Of a stretch of 64,000 nucleotides of DNA, positions 24,361-46,164 are shown in pieces. The notes beneath the pieces are model-generated. The model had not been told where the DNA came from, did no database searches, and worked only from the letters and a program-made list of their open reading frames with translations. Origin of the DNA: Doris montereyensis. Lineage: Eukaryota; Mollusca; Gastropoda; Nudibranchia; Dorididae. Position 1 is the stretch's first letter. Every line of letters starts with the position of its first letter. The position numbers and the translations under genes are program-made. Location of the stretch: positions 472,001 through 536,000 of the forward strand of contig JAXRKP010000011.1 of assembly GCA_037039925.1 (NCBI GenBank). The letters are read 5' to 3'.

Positions 24361-25205
24361 TTTTGCGTCGATTCGACAGATTGAGTTTGGGAAGGAGGGG
24401 GGTTAGAAGCGTACCTTGTTATTGTTGATACACTCTGCGCATTTTTTTTTTGTCTGTTAGGTGAGACTGTCCTCTTCCGCCCTCTTTTGCCAGAAGGACT
24501 CCGTGTTGCTCGTGACATGTGGAGAACATATTCATTTATAAGTGTCTGGCGTGTTCTCCCCCTTTGACTCATGTCATACCAGTCAACATCGTTTTCTTCC
24601 TCATTCCCTCTTTCCTCCGTGTTTTCCGTGTGTTTATTCATGATATTGTCATCACTCGCATTGTTGGTTGTGAGGACTGCTTGGGTGTAGGATATTAAAC
24701 TTTCACCTCTCCCCCTTCGCTCCTTCATTTGTTTCATCCTTCTTTTTATCCTCTTTAAATTCGTCACTTCTCTTTTGATTAGGTGTGTTGTTTTTTGGTC
24801 TTAATTGTCCCCTATAATAGCGAGACGCCGACCAATTACCAAGTTTAAAAGTAAAAGGTAAATTAGTCGTTGGTACCTCAATATACACAAATCGTCGACC
24901 TGTCTTATATGGGGTCCAACCTCCGACCTCACTTCTATAACATTCATATTTTAGGAGGGAAAGGAGTCTGCTTCCCATTGTTTCCAAATTTTATACAATT
25001 ATATCTTTGTCAACACTAAGGGGAGTCCTCCAACGATTACTTTTGTGGATGGGACAGAAGAGTCATTCAGATTGAAGGGGTTGTCAGATAATAGCGAAAA
25101 ATGCAAACCTTTCAGGGTGAACCCCGCCGTTAACAATTTTCCTCTGGCTTCCCTTGTTTTCACATAGATTCTCCAAATACCTACGATACTGATGTTGAAT
25201 AGCAT
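24321..25205 (-). pseudogene. L1/Tx1-type LINE ORF1 (gag-like) remnant
   Basis: Three minus-strand blocks in order. 25205-24999 has STKVIVGGLPLVL and an RRM-like fold-edge pattern. 24987-24703 has YECYRSEVG, KTGRRFVYIEVP and NWSASRYYRGQ. 24767-24321 is hydrophilic and Arg/Ser/Thr-rich. The middle motif is typical of the ORF1 proteins that accompany Tx1-like LINEs in marine invertebrates (recognition from memory). The breaks are frameshifts near 24990 and 24740. The expected CCHC knuckle was not seen. Confidence 0.65.
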
Positions 25206-25439
25206 TTATCGATCACGGGTAATCGTCGTCAATGGCGAATAGTCGCTTCTTCTTAAATTATGTGACTCACAGTCTGCTTTGGCGACCTTTTCTTCCGCTT
25301 CTTTCCTTTCATTAAAAAGCATATTATTTCTGTTAACGTGCATGATTATGATTTTAAATTCTGTCGTTCAGTTTGTTATGTTAACGTGATGTTTTTTTTT
25401 AGGGGAAAAGATTTCTCATAAAAGAGATCTTCTTGTTTC

Positions 25440-25571
25440 ATTTAACCCAAGAAAAGCACCGGCCCTAAATAAAGGACGTGTTGTCGTCCGCCCGGGAAGC
25501 ACGCAGGCCCTATATTCAGGGCGAGACACCTAGGCTTCTTTAATGGAAATTTCCACTTTCCTTATACGGTT
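25440..25571 (-). repeat. Repeat family E, distal part (interrupted)
   Basis: The complement of this segment carries GGAAAGTGGAAATTTCC, CGTGCTTCCCG and GCCGGTGCTTTTCTTGGG in the same order as 59285-59395. Together with 26236-26440 it forms one repeat copy, split by the TIR element in between. Confidence 0.65.
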
Positions 25572-26235
<664 letters not shown>

Positions 26236-26440
26236 CACTGTGGCTCCTTCGTACTATGATGGCTTAAACGTAGTTTGACCTTTGAGTTCATAGTTAAATA
26301 ACAGCCAATGAGATTACAACTTATTTTAAGCTAGTGGCTTTCCCGATAGCCTTGTTATCATTCGTCAAAGTAACGCTTTGCCATTCAACACACTTCGTGA
26401 GAGGTCTAAGTTGATTACACGGCTCATATTTAGTCCTTAG
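26236..26440 (-). repeat. Repeat family E, proximal part (interrupted)
   Basis: The complement has CTCACGAAGTGTGTTGAATG, ATCTCATTGGCTGTT and GTCAAACTACG-like blocks, collinear with 59135-59275. The 59-kb copy is continuous, which confirms the nested insertion. Confidence 0.65.
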
Positions 26441-26590
26441 TTTTAAGTTTCTCTTATTGCAATAACATCTCAATATTAATTCCTTATTCCTTCAACTTAA
26501 AGAAAATGCATGTTTATAGGTCTAAATCCTAGTTTCACCCGTTGCACACACTCGTTTTTTCATGCAAATGACTGGGGCAACCCACCTCAC

Positions 26591-29437
26591 CAGGGTTGCC
26601 AGTTTTTTTCAGAGAAACGCCAAATCAGTCACGAAAACTTGCCAAATGCCTTAAAAACTTGCCAAACCTTAAAAAAATCGATTTTTTTAGCGTAAAAGTG
26701 CACACAAAAATGAAAAAATAATGTTAAACATAGAATAAATAAAATGCTGACTTACCCGATGTTGATCTATGTTGTTTCTTTTATACTTTAGAGCCTCTGA
26801 TAAAATCCAATCCTCTTAATGACTATTAGTAGTGAATGGTCAAGTAACCATGTTCATAGTCATACAATGCAACCCATAAGCAAGTTATACATGTATGTAT
26901 TACATGCTGAGCGTCAGCATTTGATTGACAAAAAACAAAAAAATAATTTGAGCATTTTTCACTTGAAAATCCTCAATATTGAATAAAACAACGTTCAAAT
27001 TCTAATCGTCTAATTCAAAATAAATTGATTTGCAATTGCAGGATTGTATCTCTTGGACATCCGCAAAAGGCAAATTCACTCTTTTTAAATGGCTTAGAAG
27101 ATAATGTCAGCATGGCCCACATCCTCCGCATGTGATTCATTCATGACAAGCCAATCATCCCTATCATCATCAATCAGTTCAGTGGTTGAGCTTGAGGCAC
27201 CTGATGAGGTTTCTTTTGTTGGGTACATTATGTCAGTAGTGCACAGTTGAAACATTCTTTCTGTTGCCTTGAAATTCACACAGCACTGATCTTTGAGAAA
27301 CAGGTATGATTTGATTCGTATGATTGCATCAAAGGGTGGAAGAGTTCATTCTATTTCTAAATGTTGTCTTTGTTGAGGTCACCAGTGAAAATATTATTTC
27401 TATTGAAGCATTGCTAGTTGGTGTAACAAGACATGTGAGGGCATAATCAGCAAGCTCTTTAAAACCTTGTGTCTTTCTAACTCCCTTCCACTCCAGAAGA
27501 GTTCTGCATCACTTGGTAGGTTAGCATTTTTGAAGGCAGGTTTATCTGTCCAGTCAACAAGATATATTTGTCTGTAGGCCTACTGCTCTTCAATAATTGA
27601 CAAGTTGTCGTCCATCAAAAACCTGAATGGCAAGTATTTGAAACTGGCTCTCTCAACCTGATTCAAAACTTTTTGTGGGCTCAAAACACTCAGTCATTCA
27701 AATACTTTGATGGAAGGTGGCAGTCTCTTCTCTACCTGCGGAAATGCTTCATCAAGCATACTGTGGCATCTGGAAGTTGTTTCATTAATCCTGGGGTTTT
27801 TCTGCCAGTTTGTCTCCTTTGACATTTTGCAAGTACTTTTCACATTCTGTCTCAAACTTGCAGCCATAATCACAACTTCTGAGCTCTCTTTTAGATCTAT
27901 CACCATGGAAAATCCGTGCTTTCACTTTCAGACTGGTGTATAGCATGTAAAGTTCCTTGTTCAAAACGTGTGGATCCGCCTTTGCTGACTGGAAAAGACT
28001 GTTGACACGTTCAAACTCTTGAACAATAGGGATTGCAAAGTGAAACAACAATGTGTTAACTGGATCAAGCAGCATCTCCTTTAACAGCATGGCTTTGAAT
28101 TTGCAGTCTTGTTGAGCATGTAGTTCTGCTGAGGTGAAATACAATATTAATTCTTCCCAGTTAAGCAGCAAATTGTTTAATACTTTCCCTCTCACCAGCC
28201 AACTTGTTGTCGACACTTTTGAAAATGGCTATGCTTGAGCTACAACTTGTTCAGTTTCATGCTCTGTGTTCATTGTTTCAAACAGTTGTAAAAATCCTGT
28301 CTCCGGAGATCGCTTTGGGCAAACCAGTTTGGGATCTCTTTGAGCAGAAACCCAAGACTGGATGGCAACTTGTTAAAGGCATGCTGTATACAAATTGCAA
28401 GGGAGTGGCACATGCATTTAAGCTGGGTACACTTGGGTGCCTTCTCCTTGGGTCTTGTCCAAACACTCTTGTTGTTTCCCACCATAACAGATGCTCCATC
28501 ACTTGCAAAGCCAATGCAATCCTCCATTCTCAAACCAAAGCCTTCTAACTCCCTTTCCAGTGTTTCAAAGAGTGATTGAGCATTTGTTTCCAGGATTGGT
28601 ACCAGCACAAGAAACGCATACTGAACTCCCTCCGTATCATGAACATACGAAATGGTGATGCATAAAAGCTTTGAATTGATACATCTGTTGATTCATCTAT
28701 CATTACAACATACCATTTGCCATGGATGCCTTCTTTCAGTTCCTATTTCAAAGTAGGTGCTATTACAACTACATTTTGTTCTTCCCATTTTCATCTTCCC
28801 TATCGAACTTCCTTCACCATGTTTCCTTACAACCTAGCCAAGATGATTGACAGTTTTAATTGCTGTATGGCATGCCACAAACACTGCGATATCTAGGTCC
28901 ATTTCTTTTTTCTCTTGTCAATTCATCCTCCTTTTCCTAGCTGTTTTCTGAACATGAGCATCCATTTGAGCAAGGGAATTTATGTTTTTGGATGGGGCTT
29001 TGAGTTTATATTTGTCGGTCCTTTCATGAACCCCGAGACAGCTTGTACGTGCTGCAATCTTCACATGACAATATATACAGAATGCTTTATCTGAACCTTC
29101 CTTGGATTGCCTCATCCATGTGAATTGTTCCTCCCACTCCTTTCGATATTTTCTACTACTGTCATATGAAGTTTTCCATTTCTTTTTAGAGGCCATGTTT
29201 CTTTAATCACAAAAGAAAATATATTTCTCACTTAATTTAGGAAAATACTCCTACAACAACCACATGTGTTAAAAACGAAAACACAGAGAAACAGGGAGGA
29301 AACTAAACAGTAAGCCAGGGCCAGAACCCCAAAAGTGCCAAAAAGTGCCAACTTGCCAAACCATTTTTGTGCCAAACAGATTTTAAAAGTGCCAAATTTG
29401 AGAATTTGATACGAAAAGTGCCAAACTAGCAACCCTG
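26591..29437 (-). mobile_element. hAT DNA transposon (decayed, boundaries intact)
   Basis: The terminal inverted repeats start CAGGGTTGCCAGTTT at the left and, as complement, CAGGGTTGCTAGTTT at the right. Flanking 8-bp duplications are CACCTCAC (26583-26590) and CCCCTCAC (29438-29445), with one mismatch. This size is the hAT hallmark. Both subterminal regions are packed with GCCAAA-type words (for example 26623-26670 and 29330-29425), possible transposase-binding sites. A broken transposase lies inside on the minus strand. Confidence 0.88.
27094..29196 (-). pseudogene. hAT transposase pseudogene with BED-type finger
   Basis: The N-terminal block 29196-28918 has a BED/zinc-finger-like CIYCHVKIAARTSCLGVHE, preceded by FTWMRQ. 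The central block 28608-28270 has FASDGASVMVGNNKSVW (the conserved catalytic-region Asp context), then CMCHSLAICIQHAF. A later block, 28216-27785, has TSWLVRGKVLNNLLLNWEEL, typical of the region before the hAT dimerisation domain. Remnants at 27906-27094 include a short acidic tail. Frameshifts and stops lie between blocks, and the stretch 28609-28917 is especially decayed. No intact product is possible. Confidence 0.82.
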
Positions 29438-29445
29438 CCCCTCAC

Positions 29446-30553
29446 TGTAAGAAGGTCACTTCCAGTAACACCGCATAGATCTACTGGGTTTCTCGGAAAT
29501 TCTCGGTAGGCAGTGGCAACTTAAATCTCAACCAATAACTCAGAGTCAATTTATTTAACTTCACCTTCATAACATTAGCTAAGCTGTATACAAATACAAG
29601 AACAATTAGATTTGTTAAAGAATCTAATCTAGATCTAGATTAAGCTATCAAACACACAGTCTGTTACCGAGTCCCATCTAATTAGCCTATCTTATCTTAT
29701 CCAAATCTTCGAACATTTATTGTCACCTTACCTGCACTCTTCCGACACTAAAATCTAGTCTTGATCTAGAGCTAGCTCTTGTAGGTCTATAAGATCTAAA
29801 TGATAGATCTGTATGTACTGTGGAACAGACTTATCACTGATTCAAAATAATAAATTTTAAAATCTTGAAGTTATTCCAACCAATCTTTTTCAGAGCATTG
29901 AAACTTATACAAAGAAAAGTAACTTTAGATCTAGATCTATATATTAGGCCTATTTTGAAATTACAACTTTGTTGAGTTTTTTTTAATTTTATCAAGATTG
30001 GTCTTTTCTTTGTTATACCAAGAAGGAAACATACTACTCATACAATGTGCATATAAACTTTATGATCCAGAAAATGATAAAGATAGTAATGTAGAATTCA
30101 TCTATATGACAAAAGGGCCTATTTATGATAATAACAATCATGAAAACAATAGAACATTCCTGATCATATGAATATTCATGTATGCTATGTCTGTACCTTT
30201 ATCTATATGTATGCTATGTCTGTACCTATATTTATCTGTATGTATGTCTGTACCTAGATCTATTTGTATGTTATGTATGCACGCATGGGTGGTTGGTAGG
30301 TATTGCTTGTAATTCCTTCTTCGATCCTTTAACTCTTTCTCTCTTTCCTTTATCTTTCATCTTGCTGTTTCATCTTAATTCACCGAGATCACTGCATATG
30401 GTGGACAGGGTACATTTCAATCAACCAATCAATCATGTATGCACGCATGCATCATGCATGTATGTATGTATGTATGTATGCAATTATGCATGTATGTATG
30501 TATATGTATGTATGTAATCTATACATGTATGTATGTATGTGTGTAATGATAGA
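29446..30553. other. AT-rich spacer with TATG-type microsatellite
   Basis: Repeated AGATCTAGATCT-like words occur around 29625-29640 and 29925-29940. A degenerate TATG/CATG repeat runs from about 30179 to 30545. No gene was recognised before the 5' region of the copy B C19orf12-like gene. Confidence 0.5.
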
Positions 30554-30708
30554 TGTCAGTTATGTCAATGATCGTTGCTCTCTCAACTCTCGGTATAAAA
30601 TGAACAAATAAAAGACCAACAAACCCACAAACAGACACTGACAAACTGATATATTGTTTTGATAAAGTCTTAATCATACATTGATTTTCAGGTCAATCAC
30701 GGACAGCA

Positions 30709-39737
<9,029 letters not shown>

Positions 39738-40564
39738 TACTACAGTAGTCTCCGCCAAAATGCATGAGACACGGGGGACATATTAATCATGCATTTGGAC
39801 GAAGTAAAAAAAAGCTATGACCCATGACTGTGTATTCCATACATTGCCATTCTTGTTTGGAAATATGTCATGTTAACTCTTTCTCTCTTTTGGTTGTTGT
39901 TTGTTTGTTTCTGTTTGGGATTTATTTGTTAGTCGGCCTTCTCATATATTTGTCATATTCTTCTTTCACTCAAGACTAAAACAAGGGGTGGTGATGGTGA
40001 AGACATTCGGCAACAATGGGGGTTTTTCTTCAGCTGTTCACACACGTGTCAAACAGTATGATCTCCGTGAGTAAAAGTGACACCAAACCCTTCTCAGATT
40101 TTCTCACCGTGATCAAAGAGTGAGAGAGAAAGATGATCGGGCTGTCGTCTGACAGACCTATCGAGCGAGGAGTGAAGGGGAGGGTAAGGATTACCAGAGC
40201 CAAGACAGCAAGGACTAGTTGAGAATAATTAGTTAAGATCTAGATGTCACATGTACACACACACACACACCTGTGTAGCAGATTGTGTCACTGGAATGAG
40301 GCAAGATTAGGTTATGTAGTTTATTTTTCACAGGAATTAACCCTGTAAATGCAACAAATTGAAGACAGACTTACAAAAACTTGTTGCATTTTGGCGAAGT
40401 CAAACCAATCGTTGTTGCATTTTAGAGGGTAATTTGCGTTGTTAAATTCGGTTACAGGGAAAAAACGTGCATTATGACGAATCTTGGCGGCTTGCAATTT
40501 GGCAGAGACTACTGTGTTTACATATTCATCATCTATCTATCCATCTATCCATCCCATTATGCCA
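39738..40564. other. 3' flank of copy B gene
   Basis: Follows the stop of copy B. A CA run lies at 40254-40270. No clear polyadenylation signal immediately after the stop and no other gene recognised. Confidence 0.4.
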
Positions 40565-41057
40565 ACCTACCTACCTACCTACTACCAACCTGCCTGTCTA
40601 CCTACATACCAACCTGCCTGTCTACCTACTACCAACCTGCCTGTCTACCTACTACCAACCTGTCTACCTGTCTGCCTGTCTACCTACTACCAACCTGCCT
40701 GTCTACCTACTACCAACCTGCCTGTCTACCTACATACCAACCTGCCTGTCTACCTACTACCAACCTGCCTGTCTACCTACTACCAACCTGCCTGTCTACC
40801 TACTACCAACCTGCCTGTCTACCTACTACCAACCTGCCTGTCTACCTACTACCAACCTGCCTGTCTACCTACATACCAACCTGCCTGTCTACCTACTACC
40901 AACCTGCCTGTCTACCTACATACCAACCTGCCTGTCTACCTACTACCAACCTGCCTGTCTACCTACTACCAACCTGCCTGTCTACCTACATACCAACGCC
41001 TGTCTACCTACATACCAACCTGCCTGTCTACCTACATACCAACCTGCCTGTCTACCT
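40565..41057 (+). repeat. 23-24-bp minisatellite
   Basis: About 20 copies of CTACCTACTACCAACCTGCC followed by TGT (23 bp), with a 24-bp variant containing ACATACC and one partial-unit deletion near 40995. It is open in all three plus-strand frames (Leu/Pro/Thr/Tyr-rich), a composition effect rather than a gene. Confidence 0.95.
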
Positions 41058-41104
41058 TCGTTCATAAAATATTCACTATGGTACATAGAAATACAATAAT
41101 GTAT

Positions 41105-41560
41105 TAATAATAATGATTTTATTTATATAGCACTTTCCATCAAGACCTCGAGGCGCTGTCCATTTGGCATAGCACACTACACAATTTTACTCGCAAACAA
41201 CACAAGTGATGTCATGACACTAACAAGATTAATTATAAAACAAGGGGAAGCATGTCTTAGACGGATATTTTACAAAAGGTGTGTCTTTAGGTGGTTTTTT
41301 TAATGTTGTTACACAATTTGTGAGCCTCATTTGCGAGTTCCAAACAACGGGTCTCATTTGAGAAAAGGATCTATCGCCAAATCTTTTTGATATTGTTTTA
41401 GGAACTGTTAGTTAGTAGATTTGAATCAAAGCATCGAATTTGTCTAAAAGGGGGCATAAGGAACGATTAATTCTTGAATGTAAGTTGGGAAAGAAGACTA
41501 TAGCGTATTGAAACACAGGAGGACAATCTTAAAAATGCTTGATAACTGAGATGTCGGATA
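41105..41560 (-). repeat. CR1/L2-type LINE 3' end or related SINE
   Basis: Begins on + with AATAATAATGATTTTATTTA and TATAGCACTTTCC...GAGGCGCTGTCC, the same tail architecture as 31385 and 46165. The rest (ACAAAAGGTGTGTCTTTAGG and so on) parallels the 3' UTR at 46350-46450. No RT part is present. Confidence 0.55.
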
Positions 41561-41901
41561 AGTGGACTTGATCCTGAACTTTAACAAAAAAACACTTGAA
41601 ATTTTTCAACTACATGTACATGCACAGGATGCTAACAAGCCGTGCTGACTACTTTACCTGCACTATTAGGTCATAAAATGTAAACATTTACACATATCTT
41701 ACTAAATATCAAGTAAGGCAATTATTATTATCCACACAATAAAACTAACAAAGCACAAAATCTAATATATAGTTTACCATTGACCAAAATCACTGTCCAC
41801 ATACACAGATTGTTTTTAAATGCCAAAGTGTCACACGGCACCTAATGCAACATATAACACAAATACATCATATTGACACATGCATAAGAAGTACAAATTG
41901 T

Positions 41902-41972
<71 letters not shown>

Positions 41973-42887
41973 GTTGCCTTGTCTTTCCATTGCCTCAATC
42001 AAATTCATTTTATACCTATATGTGTTTTCATAATGTTCTTAATGAAGGAAAAACAGGTGTTTCACAAAAATGTTCTAGATTATTAACCAAAAACGTGCTT
42101 GAAAATTTCTGTTAAGAATCACATATCTAAAGTATTATGAATTATAGTTTAATAATACAAGTGACCTTCTACTCACAAGCGAAATATAAAGTTCAATTAT
42201 CATTTTATTGTATCTTGTAAATCATCACATTTTTCATTGATGTAATTTGATGCAAGGATATACATTTTTGTACTGTTTTGTCTTTAAACTTGATTTTTTT
42301 TTCTTTGTTCATGCCATAACCAATGTATTCATGATATCAAGTTGGTTTGAGTTCTTGTGAATCCATGTTTTGATTTATGCTGATTTCCTTTGCAACTAAT
42401 GACAACAAAATACAAGATAAAATTGTGGATCATGCTGTTAACATAAGAATAAAAGGATTAAAATTTGCCCAGTGCATTGGTGTGATTTTCAGTTTATGAT
42501 ATATTAGTAGAAGAAGTGATTTTTTATTTTTCATATTGTTAGAGGGGGGTTGGGGGGTGGATGGAGAATGAAACATGAATGGTGCTTATGTAAGTGGGGC
42601 AGGAGAATGATGTCACTGGGTGGGCAATGCCTTGTTGATCTTCTCATATTGTACATACATGTACTTTGTTTATATGTATCGTATGCTTTTCCTCTGCCAA
42701 AAATGTTGAGGGAAAAAACATTTGAGAAGTTGCAAAAAAAATCTAAAATTCCTTATTATTGACGACTCTTGTATCTCTATAAAAAAAAAGAGTGAAATGT
42801 CGCGATAGTTGAAATGGTTGACAGGAGGTGTTGATAAGTTCTTCTCCTTTCTTTTCCTGTCATTTTTACATGTCTGTCATATGGCTT
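41561..42887. other. Spacer with GA tract
   Basis: A pure (GA)n tract lies at 41905-41969. The rest is AT-rich with no recognised gene. An AATAAA at about 42448 is too far from the copy B stop to assign with confidence. Confidence 0.4.
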
Positions 42888-43003
42888 GCTTTCTTTCTTT
42901 CTTTCTTTATCAGTTTCCATTTTACCTTACAAGTATGCGCTTATATGCTCGATGTGAGCTTTCTCCAGGCTGCCCTGTCCTGACATTTTCTGTGTCCTTC
43001 CAT
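42888..43003 (-). repeat. RTE-like LINE, 3' terminal piece
   Basis: TTCTTTCTTTATCAG and GGCTGCCCTGTCCTGACATT (complement of the ORF2 end, CQDRAAW) match 53400-53500 in reverse. The LINE then breaks off at about 43003 and resumes at 44008. Confidence 0.7.
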
Positions 43004-44007
43004 GGATTGGCGAGTTTGGGACCAAAATGTTGACTTTCTGTTCTTTGCATATTCGGGTAGAACGATCATTTATCTACAAGCTTATGGCAAAAATATGTCT
43101 ATATGACATATATATTTTGTTTTTTGTAGGCAAGGGTAGGTAAAACCAGTCCAAATTTGGACGTAAATTACCCTAACACTGACTACTGACTGAGAAGATT
43201 GGCACTGACAACCCCTGTTGCGACGGCTACTATCGCCAATGTGGCAACACCACTCCTTTTGTGGCTTTTGGGAACACCGCATGTCGATTTGACCCAGGGC
43301 TTTGTGACATTAGAGGTGGAGGCCAGCGTCGCGTGTATGTAAACACGCTCACAAGTATAGGAATAGATGGAGAAAAAAACTGGTCATTTTGAGGCTGTTT
43401 TCACAGCAATGCACATCTAAACCTAGTTTTATAATCTTCTTTACATTAATATCAATACCAGAGTAAGGGGGCTGCTACAGGAAGGGCAATCTGTCTAAAG
43501 CGTTTGCTTTATGCTTTTTCCTTTCATATCTTTACTTGCATTTTTCTCGAAATGTAGTTTTTTCACACTAAAATTCTATCTCCTCCATTATTTGCCGAAC
43601 GATTTGTATAATGTTTGATTGCATACATGTTGCTCTCGTCAATGTCAATAGACTGACGTCAGATTTTTTTATTATATCTAACTTTTTAAGAAAAATATTT
43701 TAAAAACATAAAAATGCGCTTTTTGCACATAAAGCTATTTTTTAAATTCAATTTAAAAAACTATCCAAAATATCTGTAAAAAAACCGATGTTATTCTTTA
43801 GATATTGAATGGAAAAAACGATTTGCACAGGTTTTGAGTGATTTTATTAACTAAGAGAGGAGATAGAGTTTGAAAATTGGGTCAAAATCCAAGGATACTA
43901 CAAACTTTTCAATTATATGGGATGACTACATTTTGACAGTATATATATACTAAAAAAAAACTAACTCAAAAGCAAAAAAAATGCTGCTCCCCCTCTTCCC
44001 CCCCCAA
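43004..44007. other. Insertion of unknown type within the RTE-like LINE
   Basis: About 1 kb separates two collinear pieces of one minus-strand RTE-like copy. The start (ATTGGCGAGTTTGGGA, AAAATGTTGACTTTCTGT) resembles 58459-58495, so it may be a repeat family. No terminal repeats or coding region recognised. Confidence 0.45.
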
Positions 44008-45860
44008 TGCCTCATCTATATCTTCCCACTTTCTCCAAGGCCTGCTATAGTTTGGTCTTTTACATTGGGGTTTAGCATTGTATACTGATTTAGTTATTCT
44101 ATTATCAGTTATTCTGTTTACATGCCCAAACCATCTCAATTGATATTTTTTAAATCTTAGTTTTTGTCATCTGCTTTGGTTTGATTTTGTCTCTTTTACT
44201 TTTCCATACTACTCTTTTTAGATATAGTATATTTCATTTCAGCTGCTTGTACTCTACTGTATCCCCTACTGTTTAAGTTTAAGGTCCAGGTTTCACTGCC
44301 ATAGAGGAGAGTAGGACAATAAACTATGTTGCATACTGTTAATTTGGTTTTTGTTGACATATCTTGTTTACCTATAAATACCTTGCGTCTTCGTATGTCT
44401 TGTCAGTGTCTGGTTGATTTCTTCTCGTAGTTTTCCATCTGAGTTAATAATTACTCCTACGATTCCTAGGTAATTCTAGCTGTGAACTTGTTCTAACATC
44501 TTCCTACCCAATTTAAGTTGTTTTTGAGCTTCCTTAGTTACTAGCGTTGCTTTTGTTTTCTTTGCATTTTCTTTCCTTTCTCTTTTATTTAGTTCATTAT
44601 TCAGCATGTTGATATTATACAGAAGGTCTTAGTCTTGACGTTCTCATTCTACCATGCTGTTCTTTTCCTATCTCCTTTAATTTGTTTCCTACCACAGACC
44701 TCTTCAGTACAACTGAGGAGTGTTTTTTTATACATCTGCCATTTTTTTCTATTGTGCTATCATTCAGATCCATCTGTCTTTCACTGATAAATCTTTTTAT
44801 CCTAGATTGGTATACCTGTTTTACTACTGGTTTATTCAGTTCCTCTATATTGAGTTTAGTAGCTTTCTTCTCTTGCTTTTTCTGTTTGTTTTATTCAGTC
44901 AGTAATCTCATTTTGGCAATCACTAAATGATGATCACTAAATAGTTCTGCTCCTCTTGCATCCGATGTACTGTAAAAAGGAAGCTGCTAACTATTACGTA
45001 GTCTAACATTCCTGTCTTCATTTACTCTTGTATATTTGTGGATATCTTTATGAGGTAAAAAGGTGTTGGCTATTTTCATGTTATTCTTTAGGCAAACATC
45101 CATTAGGCTCTCTCCATTTGGAGAAGTTGTTGTCTCTCCTTCTTTACCTATTACTCCTCCTGACGTTTCTACATTGTTGCCTACTCTAGCGTTTAAATCT
45201 CCTAAAACCATTAATTCCTGTTTGGGTTTGGATTCTCTGCAGCTATTTGTAAAAGTTTTCTTTGAAGATATCTTTTTCTTTTTTAGTTGCGTCTTCGTTT
45301 GGTCCATAAGCTATTAATGATTTAATTCCTCGTCCTTTTGGTTTACTATTTACCTCTAATAGCCGCAGGCTTATAAATTTCCAACTTTCTACTAGCATTT
45401 CTTGCCTTTTATGCATTAGGAGGCCTACTCCTGCTCTATCTTTGACATCTACTCCTCAGAAGATTAAAGTATGATTTGGTCCTACATTTTCTATTCCTTG
45501 TCCTTTTTTCTTTGTTCCTGTAATGTCCAAAATATCTACTTTGAATGTTTCCATTTCTTCAAAAGATCTAGCCGGTTATATTACATTTATTTCTCTGAAT
45601 CAGTTTGGTTTTGGATAAGCAGGGGATTAGCCCACTGTACCCTAGGTAGATGGTGGGGCTGCCACCTTGAGGGTCCCCTACCAGGCCTTTTATTTTCTGT
45701 CAGGGTTCATTCCCTTAGTCTTTAGTCATTCAAGACCAGCCTGCAAGGCAGCAGGTTGTTTTCTGTCAGGGTTAACTCCCTTAGCCTGTGGTCGGCCAAG
45801 ACCCGCCTGCAAGTAGCAGGAGACTCGTGGAGGGCGGGATCATCTTCTCCCGTACAGGTT
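44008..45860 (-). pseudogene. RTE-like LINE with internal deletion
   Basis: From right to left: 5' UTR with subrepeats (45700-45855), endonuclease region (45640-45000: complement of ITGTKKKGQG, VGLLMHKRQEMLVE, AYGPNEDAT, DLNARVG and PNGESLMDVC), and linker to about 44632. It then jumps directly to the 3' third of ORF2 (44630-44008). The RT palm with its catalytic Asp pair is deleted, so this copy could not mobilise itself. Confidence 0.8.
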
Positions 45861-46150
45861 CTTTTCCTATCTCCTTTAATTTGTTTCCTACTACATACCT
45901 ATTCAGTACAACTGAGGAGTGTTTTTTTGTATAGTTGCCACTTTTCTGCTGTTGTGGTATCATTCAGATCAATCTACCTTTCACTGATAAATCTTTTTAT
46001 CCTAGATGGGTATATCGGTTTTACTTCTGTCTGGTTTATTTAGTACTTCTATTTTGAGTTTAGTAGTTTTCTATTCTATCCTTTTCTGTTTGTTTTCCTC
46101 AGTCAGTAATCTCATGTTTGCAACCACTAGGAAATGATCGCTTTTAGCTC
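45861..46150 (-). pseudogene. RTE-like LINE linker fragment
   Basis: The complement matches 51250-51515 (end of endonuclease to pre-RT linker). It abuts the 5' end of the preceding copy, so two fragments of the same family lie in tandem. Confidence 0.65.
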
Positions 46151-46164
46151 TTGCATCCTTTGTA

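Noticed and set aside
30182..30517. 111-codon Cys/Tyr-rich frame
   Set aside because: Generated by the degenerate TATG/TGTATG repeat.
40467..41107. Three overlapping ~200-codon Leu/Pro/Thr/Tyr-rich frames
   Set aside because: All three plus frames are open because the 23-24-bp repeat lacks stop codons; no unique coding sequence.
45063..45317. Plus-strand frame as a gene
   Set aside because: Antisense shadow of the LINE endonuclease region encoded on the minus strand.
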